DNA of 5,658 nt from an uncultured Shinella sp. (GTDB lineage: Bacteria; Pseudomonadota; Alphaproteobacteria; Rhizobiales; Rhizobiaceae): NCBI GenBank assembly GCA_946886325.1, contig CAMPIK010000192.1, forward strand, positions 1-5,658, in the 5' to 3' direction. The notes under the pieces were generated by a model, which worked only from the letters and a program-made list of their open reading frames with translations, was not told where the DNA came from and made no database searches. Positions 1 through 5,658 of this stretch are shown here, one piece after another. The position numbers and the translations under genes are program-made. Numbering within the stretch: position 1 is the first letter of the stretch; each line of letters begins with the position of its first letter.

Positions 1-545
1 TCGGTCTCTGCCTTGGCTTCGAGGTCGCGGGCATGCGTCTCGGCCATCGCCACAAGTTCGAGAACGGCCGCCTCATGGGCGTGAAAATCGCTCGTCAGAC
101 TGTCCATCGCCACATGCATCGCGGCGTTGTCCTTGCTCGCGACCGCCGCGAGATAGCGCAGGTCCATGTTGCTCCAGAACCGGTCGCCCTTGGCGAGCAC
201 GTCGGTTTCCAGTTTCGCCTTCATCACATCCGGCAGGGAAGACGCCTTCCAATAGGCGCGGCGGGCATCGTAGCCCTTCTTCAGCGCCCTGATCTTCTCG
301 GCATTGCCAACTGCCATTTCATCATGGATCGCCCCTTCATTGGCCAGCATATAGGCCTCGACGAGATAAAGCGGCGGCGGCAGGATATCGGCGATCAGGT
401 CCTTTCCATCGACGATGTCGGCATAGATCGGCCCGTTGACCTTGACCTTCTCCAGCGTCAGCGTTTCGAACGCGATCGAGGCCGATAGGCCGAGCGTCAC
501 GACGACTGCGAAGACCGTGAGCATGCGCGCGATGGTGAGTTTCAT
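1..545 (-). CDS. Methyl-accepting chemotaxis protein, N-terminal part (cut by window edge)
   Basis: Reading leftward from ATG at 545-543, an open frame runs to the window edge, giving 181 residues and no stop. Residues 1-6 are a short basic N-terminus. Residues 7-26 are a hydrophobic segment (MLTVFAVVVTLGLSASIAF) that should be the first transmembrane helix. What follows is a helix-rich periplasmic sensor region containing GPIYADIVDGKDLIADILPP and then LYLVEAYM near residues 59-66, a pattern I associate with rhizobial chemoreceptors. The second membrane helix, HAMP and signalling domains would lie beyond the left edge, so the class is inferred from the N-terminus alone. AGGAGG lies at 561-556, ten bases before the start, which supports this start. 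The gene runs in the same direction as the upstream xylR-like gene, 323 bp away, so it probably has its own promoter. The ligand cannot be told. Another membrane sensor with a similar periplasmic domain is possible. Confidence 0.75.
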   Translation of the reverse strand, partial: MKLTIARMLTVFAVVVTLGLSASIAFETLTLEKVKVNGPIYADIVDGKDLIADILPPPLYLVEAYMLANEGAIHDEMAVGNAEKIRALKKGYDARRAYWKASSLPDVMKAKLETDVLAKGDRFWSNMDLRYLAAVASKDNAAMHVAMDSLTSDFHAHEAAVLELVAMAETHARDLEAKAET

Positions 546-868
546 TTCCCTGGTGCCTCCTGGCGGATGGACGAAGCGCATGCGGGATCGCTCCCGTGCG
601 GCTGCTGCGGCCGGAACGAATGCGCTTCACAAACTGGAACGGGTGCGGTGTTGCCATCCGGATCCGATCCGGCCGCAGGTCGTCGGCGTCATGCCGGCTC
701 AGAACGAAAGATTGTTGTGAGGACCTACAGTTCCCAAATCTGGTGCGGGGAAATTACCACTCTGTTAATTCACATCGTATTTTTAGAATAAGATGATAAA
801 AAATAATATTCAGAGGCTTATGAGTTGATTTTTGTCAATTCCAAGGGTCTTCGATCCGTCGAAACGCG
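546..868 (-). other. Intergenic region upstream of the chemoreceptor
   Basis: This 323-bp gap holds no convincing gene. Read toward the chemoreceptor (minus strand) it begins with an AT-rich stretch at about 770-840, which contrasts sharply with the GC-rich surroundings and is the likeliest promoter area. A TTGACA hexamer sits at 838-833 on the minus strand, but the nearest good -10-like hexamer (TATTAT, 808-803) is 24 bases away, too far for a standard sigma-70 promoter. Nearer the gene are a perfect palindrome at 658-672 and a small hairpin (CGGGA/TCCCG, 583-596) in the presumed leader. No clear rho-independent terminator for the regulator gene was found. Confidence 0.5.
658..672. promoter_or_regulatory. 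Perfect 15-bp palindrome upstream of the chemoreceptor
   Basis: CCGGATC (658-664) and GATCCGG (666-672) are exact reverse complements around one central C. The site lies 113 bp upstream of the chemoreceptor start, where an operator or a leader hairpin could sit. It also reads as overlapping GATCCG direct repeats. Function is unknown, and a chance palindrome in GC-rich DNA is possible. Confidence 0.3.
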
Positions 869-2095
869 CTAACCCGCCGCCGCCTTTATCCGCACCGAGG
901 CAATTTGCTGGTCGATCTCCCGCAGTCCGCGATCGAGATGCCCCTCGAAAACGAGGGTGGATTCTTCAGGCACGATGGACAGCCGCGGCATGCCCTGGAG
1001 GCGGATGTGCTGCGACTGGCGCAGCCCCTCCTCGAAGCCGCGCGTCAGCAGGTCCATGTAGCGCGTGCCGGGTCCGGTGATGGCGACCGACATCGTGTCA
1101 TAGAGGCTGAAGACCCGCGACAGGCCCTGCCCGAGCGCCATGCCGGCCTGCCGGAAGGCATATTCCGACATGCGGTGTCCCTGGCGCGCCCGAAGCGCGA
1201 TCTTGTCCATTTCCGCAATCGGCACGAACTTCGCCGGGATCGTGTCGGGCGGCACCTCGAAGGCGGCGCGCAGGATGCCATAGAACCCCGCCGAGGCCTC
1301 GATGCAGCCGACGGAGCCGCAGCGGCACAGTTTGCCGTCGGCCGCATTCAGCATATGGCCGAAGTTCGGTGCGCTGACATGGATATCGCCGGCCCGGTCG
1401 CGCCGCGCGATACCGAGACCGACGCTATGGCCGAGCGACAGCACCGCCTTGCCCGCCGGCCCCGCATCCGGACCCCGGTCCATCCGCATCGACAGCGCAT
1501 GCGCGACGAGCAGCGACTCGTTGTTGAGATTGACGACCGCCGGCCATCCGTCCGGCAGGCAGGCCGCAAAATCGATCTGCCGGTCGCCGAAAACAGGCGA
1601 CCAGAGCAACACGGGCCGCTCGCCGTCGACAAGCCCCTTGCTGCTGATCGAGACCCGCAGGATCGACTCGGGCGACAATGACGAGCGCCGCGCGAGGCGC
1701 AGGAGGGCGGCGCGCAGGATTTGCGCGAAATGCTCGGTCGACGGGTCGCCGTGATCGCGCACCTCCTCGAAGCGGTCGATCAGCGTTCCGGAAAAATCCG
1801 CCAGCGAATATTGCACGATATCGGACGAGATGCGCACGGCGACGAGAAAGCCGACATCCCGCCTCTGGCTGAAGAGCACGCGCGGCCGCCCCCGGCCCGT
1901 CGCCGGCTGCTGTTCCTGGCGCTCGATGATGCGCTGGCGCTCAAGCTCCGCGGTGATCGCCGAGACGGTCGCGGACGCAAGGCCGGTGTGCTGCGAAATG
2001 TCGGTATGGGAGAGGACGCGGTGCTTGCGCAGCGCCGACAGCACGAGCCCGCTGTTCTGCTGACGCACCAGTTCGGTGCTGGATTTCGTCAGCAT
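869..2095 (-). CDS. xylR: ROK-family transcriptional regulator, probable xylose-operon repressor
   Basis: This 408-residue protein has the usual length and layout of ROK regulators. A winged helix-turn-helix lies near residues 15-60, with the helices around LSHTDISQHTGLASATVSAI (29-48), followed by a basic GRGRPR wing segment (67-72). A ROK sugar-kinase-like domain fills the rest. The ROK zinc signature is intact: FGH with H247, then CRCGSVGCIE with C257, C259 and C264. Kinase features are lost. The DxGG phosphate loop is absent near residues 84-103, and the usual catalytic NDxN segment reads NNES (191-194), so it should sense sugar without phosphorylating it. The ATG at 2095 is chosen because an in-frame TGA lies seven codons upstream; the ribosome site is weak. 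It is divergent from xylF, which makes it the likely local repressor, perhaps autoregulated through the shared region. The xylR name comes from context; the ligand is inferred, not proven. Confidence 0.85.
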   Translation of the reverse strand: MLTKSSTELVRQQNSGLVLSALRKHRVLSHTDISQHTGLASATVSAITAELERQRIIERQEQQPATGRGRPRVLFSQRRDVGFLVAVRISSDIVQYSLADFSGTLIDRFEEVRDHGDPSTEHFAQILRAALLRLARRSSLSPESILRVSISSKGLVDGERPVLLWSPVFGDRQIDFAACLPDGWPAVVNLNNESLLVAHALSMRMDRGPDAGPAGKAVLSLGHSVGLGIARRDRAGDIHVSAPNFGHMLNAADGKLCRCGSVGCIEASAGFYGILRAAFEVPPDTIPAKFVPIAEMDKIALRARQGHRMSEYAFRQAGMALGQGLSRVFSLYDTMSVAITGPGTRYMDLLTRGFEEGLRQSQHIRLQGMPRLSIVPEESTLVFEGHLDRGLREIDQQIASVRIKAAAG

Positions 2096-2186
2096 GTCAC
2101 GCGTCCCGTCATGTCAGTCCATTGCAACACATGCCCCTCCCAAAGCATCTGTCACGAGCCAAGGCCAGGCTCCTCCCCGAGCCATG

Positions 2187-2218
2187 TTGACAGCCCCCGA
2201 AACATCTGACATCTATTT
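2187..2218 (+). promoter_or_regulatory. Probable xylF promoter
   Basis: TTGACA at 2187-2192 is a perfect -35 consensus hexamer. The -10 is less clear: TCTATT at 2212-2217 matches four of six consensus bases but with a long 19-bp spacer, and CATCTA at 2210-2215 has a better 17-bp spacer but poor sequence. Either choice puts the -10 against or inside the palindrome starting at 2216, so a bound repressor would block polymerase. The leader would be roughly 115-125 nt. Activity is inferred. Confidence 0.5.
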
Positions 2219-2236
2219 TCTCGACTGTCGAGAAAA
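2216..2236. promoter_or_regulatory. Probable ROK repressor operator (21-bp perfect inverted repeat)
   Basis: TTTTCTCGAC (2216-2225) and GTCGAGAAAA (2227-2236) are exact reverse complements around a single T at 2226. An AT-rich outer part with a GC-containing core suits the inverted-repeat operators of ROK regulators such as NagC/Mlc. The site overlaps or abuts the candidate xylF -10 and lies 120 bp from the regulator start. A short protein-binding palindrome explains it better than a terminator, because it sits in a promoter and no gene ends nearby. That the adjacent ROK protein binds it is inferred from position and symmetry. Confidence 0.75.
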
Positions 2237-2332
2237 AATCCCGGAGCATTTTGGGGCTAGGGTTTGCGACAGTGTTTGTGGCTGGTCGTTGACTGAGGCG
2301 GGAGGTTCGTCCAGGGCGGCCGGCATTCACTT

Positions 2333-2339
2333 GGGAGGA
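2333..2339 (+). promoter_or_regulatory. xylF ribosome binding site
   Basis: GGGAGGA lies four to five bases before the ATG at 2344. It is a strong purine-rich site, the best in the operon, and fits high expression of a periplasmic binding protein. Confidence 0.75.
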
Positions 2340-2343
2340 CATC

Positions 2344-3384
2344 ATGAAAACCGTTCTGAAGCTGATGGCAGGGGCTGCCATCCTCGTATCGCTGCATTCC
2401 GTCGCCGCCGCCGAAGGCATGACCGTGGGCGTCTCCTGGTCGAACTTCCAGGAAGAGCGCTGGAAAACCGACGAAGCCGCCATCAAGGCCGCTCTCGAGG
2501 CTGCCGGCGACAAGTACATCTCGGCTGATGCCCAGTCGTCCGCTGCAAAGCAGCTGACCGACGTCGAATCGCTGATCGCCCAGGGCGCCAATGCCATCAT
2601 CGTGCTGGCGCAGGATAGCGAAGCCATCGGCCCGGCCATCGAAAAGGCTGCTGCCGAAGGCATTCCGGTCGTCGGCTACGACCGCCTGATCGAAAACCCG
2701 GCCGCCTTCTACATCACCTTCGACAACAAGGAAGTCGGCCGCATGCAGGCGCGCGAAGTCTTCAAGGCGAAGCCTGAAGGCAACTACGTCTTCATCAAGG
2801 GCTCGTCCTCCGACCCGAATGCCGACTTCCTCTTCTCCGGCCAGATGGAAGTGCTGAAGGAAGCAATCGACTCGGGCAAGATCAAGAACGTCGGCGAAGC
2901 CTATACCGACGGCTGGAAGCCGGAAAATGCCCAGAAGAACATGGAGCAGTTCCTGACCGCCAACGACAACAAGGTCGACGCGGTCGTTGCCTCCAACGAC
3001 GGCACGGCCGGCGGTGCAGTCGCGGCCCTCGCCGCACAGGGCATGGCAGGTTCGGTCCCGGTCTCCGGCCAGGACGGCGACCATGCCGCGCTCAACCGCG
3101 TCGCTCTCGGCACGCAGACCGTTTCGGTCTGGAAGGACGCCCGCGAACTCGGCAAGCGCGCCGCTGAAATCGCGTCCGCGCTCGCCGGCGGCAAGACCAT
3201 GGAAGAGATCGAAGGCGTACAGGCATTCGCCGGCGGCCCGAAGGGCGTCGAGATGCAGTCCGTCTTCCTCGCTCCGATGCCGATCACCAAGGAAAACCTC
3301 AACGTCGTCATCGACGCCGGCTGGATTTCCAAGGAAGCCGCGTGCCAGGGCGTTTCCGCCGGCACGACGCCCGCTTGCGACTAA
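2344..3384 (+). CDS. xylF: D-xylose ABC transporter, periplasmic substrate-binding protein XylF
   Basis: The 346-residue precursor starts with a Sec signal peptide: basic residue at 2, hydrophobic stretch about 7-20, likely cleavage after the AAA at 21-23. There is no lipobox, so it should be a soluble periplasmic protein. The mature part is a type I (ribose/xylose-like) periplasmic binding protein. Segments that match E. coli XylF as I recall it include ERW (38-40), YDR (112-114), FDNKEVG (126-132), GQMEVLK (166-172), TDGW (188-191), [12 protein letters not shown] (214-225) and SGQDGD (241-246). Several of these line the sugar pocket in this family. It captures sugar and delivers it to XylH. 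An unusual C-terminal tail carries two cysteines (C334, C345), the only ones in the protein, which could form a disulfide. It is first in the operon, behind the operator and a strong ribosome site. D-xylose is the best guess; another pentose is possible. Confidence 0.9.
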   Translation: MKTVLKLMAGAAILVSLHSVAAAEGMTVGVSWSNFQEERWKTDEAAIKAALEAAGDKYISADAQSSAAKQLTDVESLIAQGANAIIVLAQDSEAIGPAIEKAAAEGIPVVGYDRLIENPAAFYITFDNKEVGRMQAREVFKAKPEGNYVFIKGSSSDPNADFLFSGQMEVLKEAIDSGKIKNVGEAYTDGWKPENAQKNMEQFLTANDNKVDAVVASNDGTAGGAVAALAAQGMAGSVPVSGQDGDHAALNRVALGTQTVSVWKDARELGKRAAEIASALAGGKTMEEIEGVQAFAGGPKGVEMQSVFLAPMPITKENLNVVIDAGWISKEAACQGVSAGTTPACD

Positions 3385-3420
3385 GTCGCTCGCGACACGG
3401 GCTGCCCGTAAAGGCTGATT

Positions 3421-3476
3421 GACCCTCTCCAGGCGCCGCAACGTCGAACCGTTGCGGCGCTTGCGCAAGGAGGGTC
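3421..3476 (+). terminator. Large nested stem-loop after xylF (mRNA-stability or attenuation hairpin)
   Basis: The inner hairpin is exact: GCGCCGCAACG (3433-3443), loop TCGAAC (3444-3449), CGTTGCGGCGC (3450-3460), an 11-bp GC-rich stem. An outer stem pairs GACCCTC (3421-3427) with GAGGGTC (3470-3476), with unpaired bases between the two stems. Only TT follows the inner stem and no T-tract follows the outer one, so it is not a canonical intrinsic terminator. In binding-protein-dependent transport operons such intercistronic hairpins often protect the upstream message from 3' exonucleases, and that is the preferred reading. It could also be a copy of a dispersed palindromic repeat such as the rhizobial RIME type. 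Confidence 0.65.
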
Positions 3477-3483
3477 ATGGGCG

Positions 3484-3509
3484 GAGGATGACCGCGGCGA
3501 CGCATCCTC
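3484..3509 (+). other. Second hairpin in the xylF-xylH spacer
   Basis: GAGGATG (3484-3490) and CATCCTC (3503-3509) pair perfectly over 7 bp around a 12-base GC-rich loop. It lies eight bases after the large stem-loop and contains an AGGATG sequence that could otherwise act as a start region. No T-tract follows. Confidence 0.4.
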
Positions 3510-3560
3510 GAACGACGCCCGGCTCAAGAAGATCAACATAGGTGGGGGAACGGCAAGGCC

Positions 3561-4874
3561 ATGGCCGACATCACGAATGCCACACAATCCAATCGCGCCC
3601 GACAGTCGATGGAGCATCCGGTCAAGCGCTTCTTCCGCGCAACCGAGATCGACACGCGCCTGCTCGGCATGATCGGCGCGCTCCTGATCATCTGGATCGG
3701 GTTTCATGTTCTCTCCGGCGGCCTCTTCCTGACGCCGCGCAACCTCTGGAACCTCTCGGTCCAGACGGCCTCCGTCGCGGTGATGGCGACCGGCATGGTG
3801 CTCGTCATCGTGACGCGCAACATCGACCTCTCGGTCGGTTCCATCCTCGGCTTCGTCGGCATGATCATGGGCGTTGTGCAGGCCGAATTGCTGCCGCAGG
3901 TGCTCGGCTTCAACCACCCGCTTCTCTGGGTGGTCACGCTTCTCGTGGGCCTGTCGCTTGGCGCCGCAATCGGCGCGCTGCAGGGCTCGATCATCGCCTT
4001 TCTCGGCGTACCCTCCTTCATCGTCACGCTCGGCGGCCTGCTCGTCTGGCGCGGCGCGACCTGGTTCGTGACGAGCGGCCGCACGGTCGCCCCCATGGAC
4101 GCCAACTTCCGCCTGATGGGCGGCGGCACCACCGGCTCGATCGGCGCCACCGCGAGCTGGGCGATCGGCATCGTCGCCTGCATCGCGATCGTGCTGACGA
4201 TCCTCAACTCCCGCAAGCAGCGCAAGCGCTTCGGCTTTCCGCTCCGGCCGATGTGGGCGGAATATTTCCTGGTTGGCGTCGGCTGCTTTGCGGTGCTCGG
4301 CGCCGTCACCATCGTCAACAGCTATCCCTGGCCGGTCGCCATTGCGCGCCGCTTCGCCGATGCCAACGGCATCGCCTGGCCGGAGGGCGGGCTCTTCATC
4401 GCCCATGGCATCGCCATCCCCGTGCTGATCGCCATCGGCGTCGGCATCGTCATGACCTTCATCTCGACCCGGCTGCGCTTCGGCCGCTACGTCTTCGCGC
4501 TCGGCGGCAACCCGGAAGCGGCAGAACTCGCCGGCATCAAGACGCGCTGGGTGACGGTCAAGATCTTCGCGCTGATGGGCATGCTCTGCGCCATCGCGGC
4601 GGCAATCTCGACGGCCCGCCTCAACGCCGCGACCAACGCGCAGGGCGAGCTCGACGAGCTCTACACGATCGCGGCGGCCGTCATCGGCGGCACCTCGCTT
4701 GCCGGCGGCATGGGCACGATCGCCGGCGCCATGCTCGGCGCCCTCGTCATGCAGTCGCTGCAATCGGGCATGGTGCTTCTCGGCATCGACACGCCCTTCC
4801 AGAGAATCGTGGTCGGCATGGTCCTCGTCGTCGCCGTCTGGCTCGACACGGTCTATCGCTCCAGGGCCAAGTAA
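3561..4874 (+). CDS. xylH: D-xylose ABC transporter, inner-membrane permease XylH
   Basis: The 437-residue, strongly hydrophobic protein belongs to the BPD_transp_2 (RbsC/XylH) permease family. Cytoplasmic residues 1-32 precede the first membrane helix (about 33-52). Further helices lie near 68-85, 92-108, 120-146, 150-170, 200-216, 235-252, 277-301, 331-350, 366-395 and 411-428. Family landmarks are RNIDLSVGS (86-94), the EAA-like cytoplasmic loop [17 protein letters not shown] (312-328) that should contact the ATPase, and [19 protein letters not shown] (372-390). It is longer than RbsC and also longer than E. coli XylH (393 residues as I recall); a basic loop RKQRKR (218-223) and a polar stretch at 253-275 account for part of this. 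The ATG at 3561 is kept although its ribosome site is weak (GGGGGA at 3544-3549, 11 bases off); the next ATG, at 3609, has none. It likely forms a homodimeric channel with XylG. Confidence 0.9.
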   Translation: MADITNATQSNRARQSMEHPVKRFFRATEIDTRLLGMIGALLIIWIGFHVLSGGLFLTPRNLWNLSVQTASVAVMATGMVLVIVTRNIDLSVGSILGFVGMIMGVVQAELLPQVLGFNHPLLWVVTLLVGLSLGAAIGALQGSIIAFLGVPSFIVTLGGLLVWRGATWFVTSGRTVAPMDANFRLMGGGTTGSIGATASWAIGIVACIAIVLTILNSRKQRKRFGFPLRPMWAEYFLVGVGCFAVLGAVTIVNSYPWPVAIARRFADANGIAWPEGGLFIAHGIAIPVLIAIGVGIVMTFISTRLRFGRYVFALGGNPEAAELAGIKTRWVTVKIFALMGMLCAIAAAISTARLNAATNAQGELDELYTIAAAVIGGTSLAGGMGTIAGAMLGALVMQSLQSGMVLLGIDTPFQRIVVGMVLVVAVWLDTVYRSRAK

Positions 4875-4880
4875 GAGGAG
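4873..4880 (+). promoter_or_regulatory. xylG ribosome binding site overlapping the xylH stop
   Basis: AAGAGGAG begins inside the xylH TAA stop (4872-4874) and ends eight bases before the xylG ATG at 4889. This arrangement points to translation of the two genes from one message with coupled output. Confidence 0.7.
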
Positions 4881-4888
4881 TTGGAACA

Positions 4889-5658
4889 ATGACGGATCAA
4901 CGCACTCCGCTCGTGGAAATGAAGAACATTTCCATCTCCTTCGGCGGCATCCATGCCGTGGACGACGCTTCGATCGACCTTTATCCCGGCGAAGTGGTCG
5001 CTCTTCTCGGCCATAACGGCGCCGGCAAGTCGACGCTGATCAAGATCCTCTCCGGCGCCTACAAGCGCGACCGCGGCGAGATCCTGATCAATGGCGAACC
5101 GGCCGACATCAACAACCCGCGCGATGCCAAGAAATACGGCATCGAGACGATCTACCAGACGCTCGCCGTCGCCGACAATGTCGATGCCGCCGCCAACCTT
5201 TATCTCGGCCGCGAGCTGCGCACCCCCTGGGGCACGCTCGACGACGTGGCGATGGAGGCCAAGGCCCGCGAGGTGATGGGCCGGCTCAACCCGAACTTCC
5301 AGCGCTTCAAGGAGCCGGTGAAGGCGCTGTCGGGCGGCCAGCGGCAATCGGTGGCGATCGCCCGCGCCATCCTCTTCAACGCCCGCATCCTCATCATGGA
5401 CGAACCGACGGCGGCCCTCGGCCCGCAGGAGACGGCGCAGGTCGGCGAACTGATCAAGCAGCTGAAGCGCGAAGGCATCGGCATCTTCCTGATCAGCCAC
5501 GACATCCACGACGTCTTCGACCTCGCCGACCGCGTCTCGGTGATGAAGAACGGCCAGGTCGTCGGCCACGCCCGCACCGAGGACGTGACCAAGGACGAGG
5601 TGCTCGGCATGATCATCCTCGGCAAGGTGCCGGAAAAGGCGATCCCCGGCCCCGGCGC
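4889..5658 (+). CDS. xylG: D-xylose ABC transporter, single-domain ATPase XylG (3' end cut by window edge)
   Basis: The frame stays open from ATG 4889 to the right edge, giving 256 codons. All ABC ATPase motifs are present: Walker [10 protein letters not shown] (41-49), Q-loop Q90, signature LSGGQ (147-151), Walker B ILIMDEP (167-173) with catalytic E172, and the H-switch H204 in LISHD. The D-loop reads AALG in place of SALD, which I recall from other CUT2 ATPases such as Sinorhizobium FrcA. E. coli XylG has two fused ABC domains of about 510 residues in total. Here the sequence after residue 240 ([16 protein letters not shown]) resembles the C-terminus of single-domain FrcA-type ATPases of about 260 residues, so only a few codons are probably missing. 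It powers import through XylH, probably as a homodimer. It starts 14 bases after xylH behind a good ribosome site, so it is co-transcribed. The substrate is assigned through the neighbouring genes. Confidence 0.88.
   Translation, partial: MTDQRTPLVEMKNISISFGGIHAVDDASIDLYPGEVVALLGHNGAGKSTLIKILSGAYKRDRGEILINGEPADINNPRDAKKYGIETIYQTLAVADNVDAAANLYLGRELRTPWGTLDDVAMEAKAREVMGRLNPNFQRFKEPVKALSGGQRQSVAIARAILFNARILIMDEPTAALGPQETAQVGELIKQLKREGIGIFLISHDIHDVFDLADRVSVMKNGQVVGHARTEDVTKDEVLGMIILGKVPEKAIPGPG

Larger units (their letters stand above)
2096..2343. promoter_or_regulatory. Divergent regulator/xylF control region
   Basis: The 248 bp between the two divergent starts hold the control elements for both directions. 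The centre (about 2187-2240) has a -35-like TTGACA and a perfect inverted repeat. The regulator-proximal part (2096-2186) has no promoter I would defend for the minus strand. The xylF-proximal part (2237-2331) is about 95 bp of untranslated leader with no strong hairpin and no convincing upstream ORF. Confidence 0.7.
3385..3560 (+). other. xylF-xylH spacer rich in hairpins
   Basis: This 176-bp spacer contrasts with the 14-bp xylH-xylG gap. It starts with small competing hairpins: GCGAC/GTCGC around the xylF stop (3377-3389), GTCGC/GCGAC (3385-3396) and ACGGG/CCCGT (3397-3409). A large nested stem-loop (3421-3476) and a further hairpin (3484-3509) follow. No long gene fits. The likely role is mRNA processing or 3'-end protection of xylF, with weaker expression of xylH and xylG. 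Confidence 0.6.

Noticed and set aside
337..657. Minus-strand frame starting at 657 over the chemoreceptor start
   Set aside because: It is out of frame with the chemoreceptor, has no ribosome site, and gives a composition-biased product. The frame from 545 gives a credible membrane helix and sensor domain.
850..863. TTCGA/TCGAA hairpin just after the regulator stop as a terminator
   Set aside because: The stem is only 5 bp and no T-tract follows on the minus strand.
905..1681. Plus-strand open frame across the regulator gene (258 codons)
   Set aside because: It is a shadow of the ROK regulator, with Arg/Asp/Ala-rich composition and no domain.
2110..2133. CATGT/ACATG inverted repeat near the regulator start as a second operator
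   Set aside because: The arms are only 5 bp with a 14-base gap and share no sequence with the 21-bp palindrome, so chance is likely.
2257..3468. Long open frame on the minus strand antisense to xylF (403 codons)
   Set aside because: It mirrors the codon bias of xylF on the opposite strand. Its product has no recognisable domain, and XylF in the other direction matches a known family along its length.
3381..4889. Very long open frame on the minus strand antisense to xylH (502 codons)
   Set aside because: The predicted product is a low-complexity run of D, E, R, H and A typical of reverse reading of GC-rich membrane-protein codons. XylH is clearly the real gene.
1..5658. CRISPR arrays, insertion sequences, tRNA or rRNA genes, phage or defence genes
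   Set aside because: No regularly spaced repeats, transposase-like frames, terminal inverted repeats or structural RNA genes were seen. The window is explained by chemoreceptor, regulator and sugar-transport genes.

Overview
The window is about 5.7 kb of GC-rich DNA with the codon habits and protein sequences of an alphaproteobacterium, most likely from the Rhizobiales (Rhizobium/Agrobacterium/Sinorhizobium group). This rests on the GC-ending codons, the rhizobial-looking sugar ABC proteins with a single-domain ATPase, and a chemoreceptor N-terminus of a type I associate with rhizobia. No database search was possible.

Layout, left to right. (1) Positions 1-545, minus strand: the N-terminal 181 residues of a methyl-accepting chemotaxis protein, cut by the left edge. 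(2) 546-868: its upstream region, with a perfect 15-bp palindrome and a strikingly AT-rich island. (3) 869-2095, minus strand: a ROK-family transcriptional regulator (XylR-like) with an N-terminal helix-turn-helix and a degenerate sugar-kinase domain. (4) 2096-2343: a divergent intergenic region with a -35-like TTGACA and a perfect 21-bp inverted repeat (10-bp arms, 1-bp centre), the probable operator. (5) 2344-3384, plus strand: periplasmic xylose-binding protein XylF. (6) 3385-3560: a 176-bp spacer full of hairpins, including an 11-bp perfect stem nested inside a second 7-bp stem. (7) 3561-4874: permease XylH. (8) 4889 to the right edge: single-domain ATPase XylG, which looks nearly complete at the edge.

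The genes together make a CUT2-type pentose (D-xylose) import system. XylF captures sugar in the periplasm, XylH forms the membrane channel and XylG hydrolyses ATP. The divergent ROK protein probably represses the operon by binding the palindrome and is released when sugar is sensed. The hairpin block after xylF probably stabilises the xylF mRNA, or limits read-through, so that binding protein exceeds membrane components. The chemoreceptor beyond xylR may or may not be functionally linked.

This is a recognisable transporter locus, not a new kind of system. The parts most worth a second look are regulatory: the operator palindrome, and the nested hairpin that overlaps a strong Shine-Dalgarno sequence and two overlapping mini-ORFs.
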